From NCBI GenBank assembly GCA_025058225.1, contig JANXEE010000016.1, positions 1-59,922 of the forward strand: DNA of 59,922 nucleotides. Direction: 5' to 3'. A program made the translations under genes and the position numbers. The stretch's first letter is position 1; the number at the start of each line of letters is the position of its first letter. This DNA is from Candidatus Calditenuaceae archaeon (GTDB taxonomy: Archaea > Thermoproteota > Nitrososphaeria_A > Caldarchaeales > Calditenuaceae). Under the pieces are notes generated by a model. It searched no databases, was not told the origin of the DNA, and saw only the letters and a list, made by a program, of their open reading frames with translations. Below are positions 57,153 to 59,922 of this stretch, one piece after another.

Positions 57153-57590
57153 TCACTCGGTTTCGCCAGCCTCCAGCTCCAGCTCCTCCAGGTACCTCGT
57201 GTACTCGTCGGGTTGCATGAGGTCCTCTAACTCGGTCGGGTCAGAGATCTCGATCCTGCAGAGCCAGCCGTCCTCGTAGGGGAACTCGTTGATCAGCTCC
57301 GGGCTGTCAATCAACTTAGCGTTCACCTCGACCACCTTGCCGGTGATGGGGGCCCTGACCTCGTGGCTTCCGCCGATCGACTCTATCGTGGCGAGGTGCT
57401 GGCCCCTGGTCAGCTTCGTGTTGATGTTGGGAAGCTCGACGTAGAGTATCTCCCTCAGTTTCCTCTGGACGTAATCGGTGACCCCCGTTACCGCGTGTTT
57501 ACCCTTCACCCTCACCCACTCGTGGTTCCTTGAGTACTGCAAGCCTCCCGGTACCTCGTAGGAGCCTGACATGTATCTATCAGCCTGCAA
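57153..57590 (-). CDS. GcvH-family protein lacking the lipoyl lysine
   Basis: YSRNHEWVRVKGKHAVTGVTDYVQRKLREILYVELPNI...ATIESIGGSHEVRAPITGKVVEVNAKLIDSPELINEFPYEDGWLCRI; ESI-G-G replaces the usual ESV-K-A. Confidence 0.9.
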   Translation of the reverse strand: MQADRYMSGSYEVPGGLQYSRNHEWVRVKGKHAVTGVTDYVQRKLREILYVELPNINTKLTRGQHLATIESIGGSHEVRAPITGKVVEVNAKLIDSPELINEFPYEDGWLCRIEISDPTELEDLMQPDEYTRYLEELELEAGETE

Positions 57591-57693
57591 TGTGCGGCAT
57601 TAATAATTTTATGGTAAAGTTCGTGGAAGGGGGTTCATGTGTCGCTGATCGGAGGTTCCGTTAATTAAAGAGCGGCCGGTTGGTGAGCACGGC

Positions 57694-58248
57694 TTGGTGA
57701 TACCCAAGAGAGGGCTGCTGATAGGCCGATTCCAGCCGTTCCACATCGGTCACCTCAAGGCGGTCGAACAGGTGCTGTCTGAGAACGAAGAGGCTGTGAT
57801 CGCGATAGGTAGCTCCCAGTACAGCTTTACTCCGGAAAACCCCTTCACCGCCGGCGAGAGGATCGAGATGATCCGGATAGCTCTGCGGGGCGCGGGTCAC
57901 GACCTCTCGAGGGCTATCGCGGTGCCTGTTCCTGACATAGGAGAGCACCATCTCTGGATGAGCAGGGTGATCGCAACGGTTCCGAAGTTCGATACGCTCT
58001 ACACGAACAACCCGTTCGTGAGGACGTTGGCAGAGGCGGTCGGAGTGAGGGTCAAGGAGCCAGAGCTCTACGAGAGAGACAGGTTCAACGGAACCGAGAT
58101 CAGGAGGTTGATGCTCGAGGGCGGGGCCTGGGAGAACTTCGTTCAGCGGGAGGTCGCGGCGTACATAAAGAAGATCGGTGGTGTGGAGCGATTGAGGGTC
58201 ATCCACTCCCAGGTCAGGACCTCCGCAACCCGGGAGGGGAATCCTTGA
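57694..58248 (+). CDS. nadM: nicotinamide-nucleotide adenylyltransferase, archaeal type
   Basis: RGLLIGRFQPFHIGHLKAVEQVL, AIGSSQYSFTPENPFTAGERIEMI, NGTEIRRLM. Confidence 0.93.
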   Translation: MVIPKRGLLIGRFQPFHIGHLKAVEQVLSENEEAVIAIGSSQYSFTPENPFTAGERIEMIRIALRGAGHDLSRAIAVPVPDIGEHHLWMSRVIATVPKFDTLYTNNPFVRTLAEAVGVRVKEPELYERDRFNGTEIRRLMLEGGAWENFVQREVAAYIKKIGGVERLRVIHSQVRTSATREGNP

Positions 58249-58649
58249 AGGACGTCGTTTACATCACGATCGATGGGATCAGGGGCCTCGAGGTTCCACT
58301 CGCAGCGAGACTCACGGAGCACCTGGTCGATCTGGGAGCGATAGCGGTGGCTAAAGAGGGGGCGGTGGCCGTGGACCTCTCGGTCTCCTGGTCCAGACCA
58401 AGTCCGACAGTTCTATTAGGGCTGCTACACAACGCGCTCAGGGAGCTGGGGGTCTCAGAGTACTGTCGCGTCGAAGTCGACGGTGAGACATTGCGGGTCT
58501 TCGTCACAGACCCGGACTCTGTGAGAATCGCGATCGGTGGTGACCGAAGTCAACCCTCAGGCCTTCACGTGTGCCCACACTGCAGTTACACCACGCCCTA
58601 TGAGGAGCTGCTCAGAGAGCACGTCAAGCTCCACTACATTGGACTGTGA
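58245..58649 (+). CDS. hypothetical protein with C-terminal C2H2 zinc finger
   Basis: CPHCSYTTPYEELLREHVKLH (C-x2-C-x12-H-x3-H); start overlaps the nadM stop by 4 nt. Confidence 0.75.
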   Translation: MKDVVYITIDGIRGLEVPLAARLTEHLVDLGAIAVAKEGAVAVDLSVSWSRPSPTVLLGLLHNALRELGVSEYCRVEVDGETLRVFVTDPDSVRIAIGGDRSQPSGLHVCPHCSYTTPYEELLREHVKLHYIGL

Positions 58650-58651
58650 AC

Positions 58652-59029
58652 CTACCTCTTGGTCCTCAAGGAGAGTATTGCTTTCGCGAGGTCGCCACCG
58701 GCCTCGATCAGGGCCCTTCTAGCCTCTTCCTCGGAGACGCCGGCCTGAGCGGCGACCAGCGCCACGTCATCATCGCTGACCTCCGGTGCGGACACCTCTG
58801 GTCGAGATGCTGACGCGGCGACTTCCTCGATTACGTTCCCCCCCAGCAGCTGGTAGACCTTGCCAACGGGGCTCTCTAGCTCGACGACGCTCGCCCCCTC
58901 TATCCTGATCCTCCTGTCACCGAGGTCGATTACTACGTTGGCCTCCCCGAGCTCGTTCATCGAGATGCCCGATGACGACAACAGCCTCTCCTGCATCCTC
59001 CTCACTGCCCTAGGGGGTAAGCGTTTCAT
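58652..59029 (-). CDS. nac: nascent polypeptide-associated complex protein
   Basis: NAC-like beta domain VVIDLGDRRIRIEGASVVELESPVGKVYQLLG plus C-terminal UBA-like DVALVAAQAGVSEEEARRALIEAGGDLAKAILSL. Confidence 0.9.
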   Translation of the reverse strand: MKRLPPRAVRRMQERLLSSSGISMNELGEANVVIDLGDRRIRIEGASVVELESPVGKVYQLLGGNVIEEVAASASRPEVSAPEVSDDDVALVAAQAGVSEEEARRALIEAGGDLAKAILSLRTKR

Positions 59030-59152
59030 CCTTGTAAAGGTCTGAGGGGCCGGTAAAAAGGTGTGCCGCGATGCCCGAAGACGGCTTGTGTCCGTCCTCG
59101 AAGGGCCCTAAAGGCCGAAACCAATTAGTCGGAGAGCCTCTGACTCGGTTGG

Positions 59153-59922
59153 ATGGGAGAGGGCTTCGTTGAGCACCAGCTGGTCAGGGAGAGAACGATC
59201 ATCAGACGCGAGTATCAGCTGCGAATTGTTGAGGCGGCCCTCAGGGGGAACACGCTGGTGGTCTTGCCGACGGCCCTCGGGAAGACCGTGATAGCGGAGC
59301 TGGTGCTAGCGGAGGTCCTTCACAGATACCCGAGGTCCAGAGCGCTGTTCATGGCACCCACGAAGCCGCTAGTCCTCCAGCACGCTTCGAGCCTGCGCTC
59401 CCATCTTCGTCTGAAGGACAACGAAGTCGCTGCACTCACCGGGGAAACGCGTCAACGGGAACGGTACTGGTCCGATGTTGAGGTGAGAGTTGTCATAGCG
59501 ACGCCTCAAACTGTGTGGAACGATCACGTTAAGGGACTGGTGAGGCTTGAAGAGTTCGCGCTGGTTGTGATGGACGAGTGTCACCGATCGAGGGAGAGAT
59601 ATGCTTACACTCGGATAGCGAACGAGTACGTCAAGGCGTGTCCGTGGCCCCTGATACTGGCGCTGACCGCCTCCCCGGGCTCCGACCCAGAGAGGGTGAG
59701 AGAGCTGGTCAGGAACCTTTGGATCGAGAAGATCGAGTGGAGGACCGAGGAGGATGAGGACGTGAGGGCCTACATCCCCGGCGTCGACGTCAGCTGGGTC
59801 ACCGTCTCCCTCCCCGAGAAGTACGAGAGGGTCAGGTCGAAGATCAGGGGGATGATCGAGTCGAGGCTCGAGAGGCTCCGGTCGACGGGCCACGTCACCC
59901 TCGAGGGTGTCGAGTTCAACCG
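59153..59922 (+). CDS. Hef-like superfamily 2 helicase, N-terminal part, truncated by window end
   Basis: My translation from ATG 59153 (absent from the ORF track): REYQLRIVEAALRGNTLVVLPTALGKTVIAELV, FMAPTKPLVLQH, VIATPQTVWND, VVMDECHRS, LALTASPGSD. Confidence 0.88.
   Translation, partial: MGEGFVEHQLVRERTIIRREYQLRIVEAALRGNTLVVLPTALGKTVIAELVLAEVLHRYPRSRALFMAPTKPLVLQHASSLRSHLRLKDNEVAALTGETRQRERYWSDVEVRVVIATPQTVWNDHVKGLVRLEEFALVVMDECHRSRERYAYTRIANEYVKACPWPLILALTASPGSDPERVRELVRNLWIEKIEWRTEEDEDVRAYIPGVDVSWVTVSLPEKYERVRSKIRGMIESRLERLRSTGHVTLEGVEFN

Noticed and set aside
1-59922. CRISPR arrays, transposases, integrases, rRNA and tRNA genes
   Set aside because: Looked for regular repeats, recombinase motifs and T-arm consensus in the intergenic gaps and found none convincing; a tRNAscan/Infernal run would be needed to exclude intron-containing tRNAs and C/D sRNAs.

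Overview
This is a gene-dense archaeal chromosomal segment. Support: uS15 in its archaeal/eukaryotic form, GatD/GatE, RNase P Pop5 and Rpp30, CDP-archaeol synthase, TiaS, A/V-type ATPase subunit E, NAC, FBP aldolase/phosphatase, a Hef-like helicase, many TTG/GTG starts, and TATA boxes about 25-30 nt from starts (leaderless style). It is probably a TACK/Thermoproteota member; I cannot place it further from sequence alone. About 65 protein genes can be supported. I found no rRNA, convincing tRNA, CRISPR array or transposon. The most unusual items are: (1) a GcvH-like lipoyl-carrier domain fused to a TusA/SirA-like sulfur-carrier domain (39681-40367, -), in which the lipoyl lysine is kept; (2) a separate GcvH homologue (57153-57590, -) in which the canonical lipoyl lysine is replaced by glycine; (3) TatC with a C-terminal zinc ribbon; (4) a winged-helix gene whose TATA box lies inside an inverted repeat and which is divergent from fbp; (5) two strong intergenic hairpins (16103-16154 and 24624-24659); (6) an AT-rich acyl-CoA metabolism island at about 42.0-49.5 kb; (7) an isolated ATPase subunit E gene. 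All product calls are by reading motifs; no searches or structure predictions were run.
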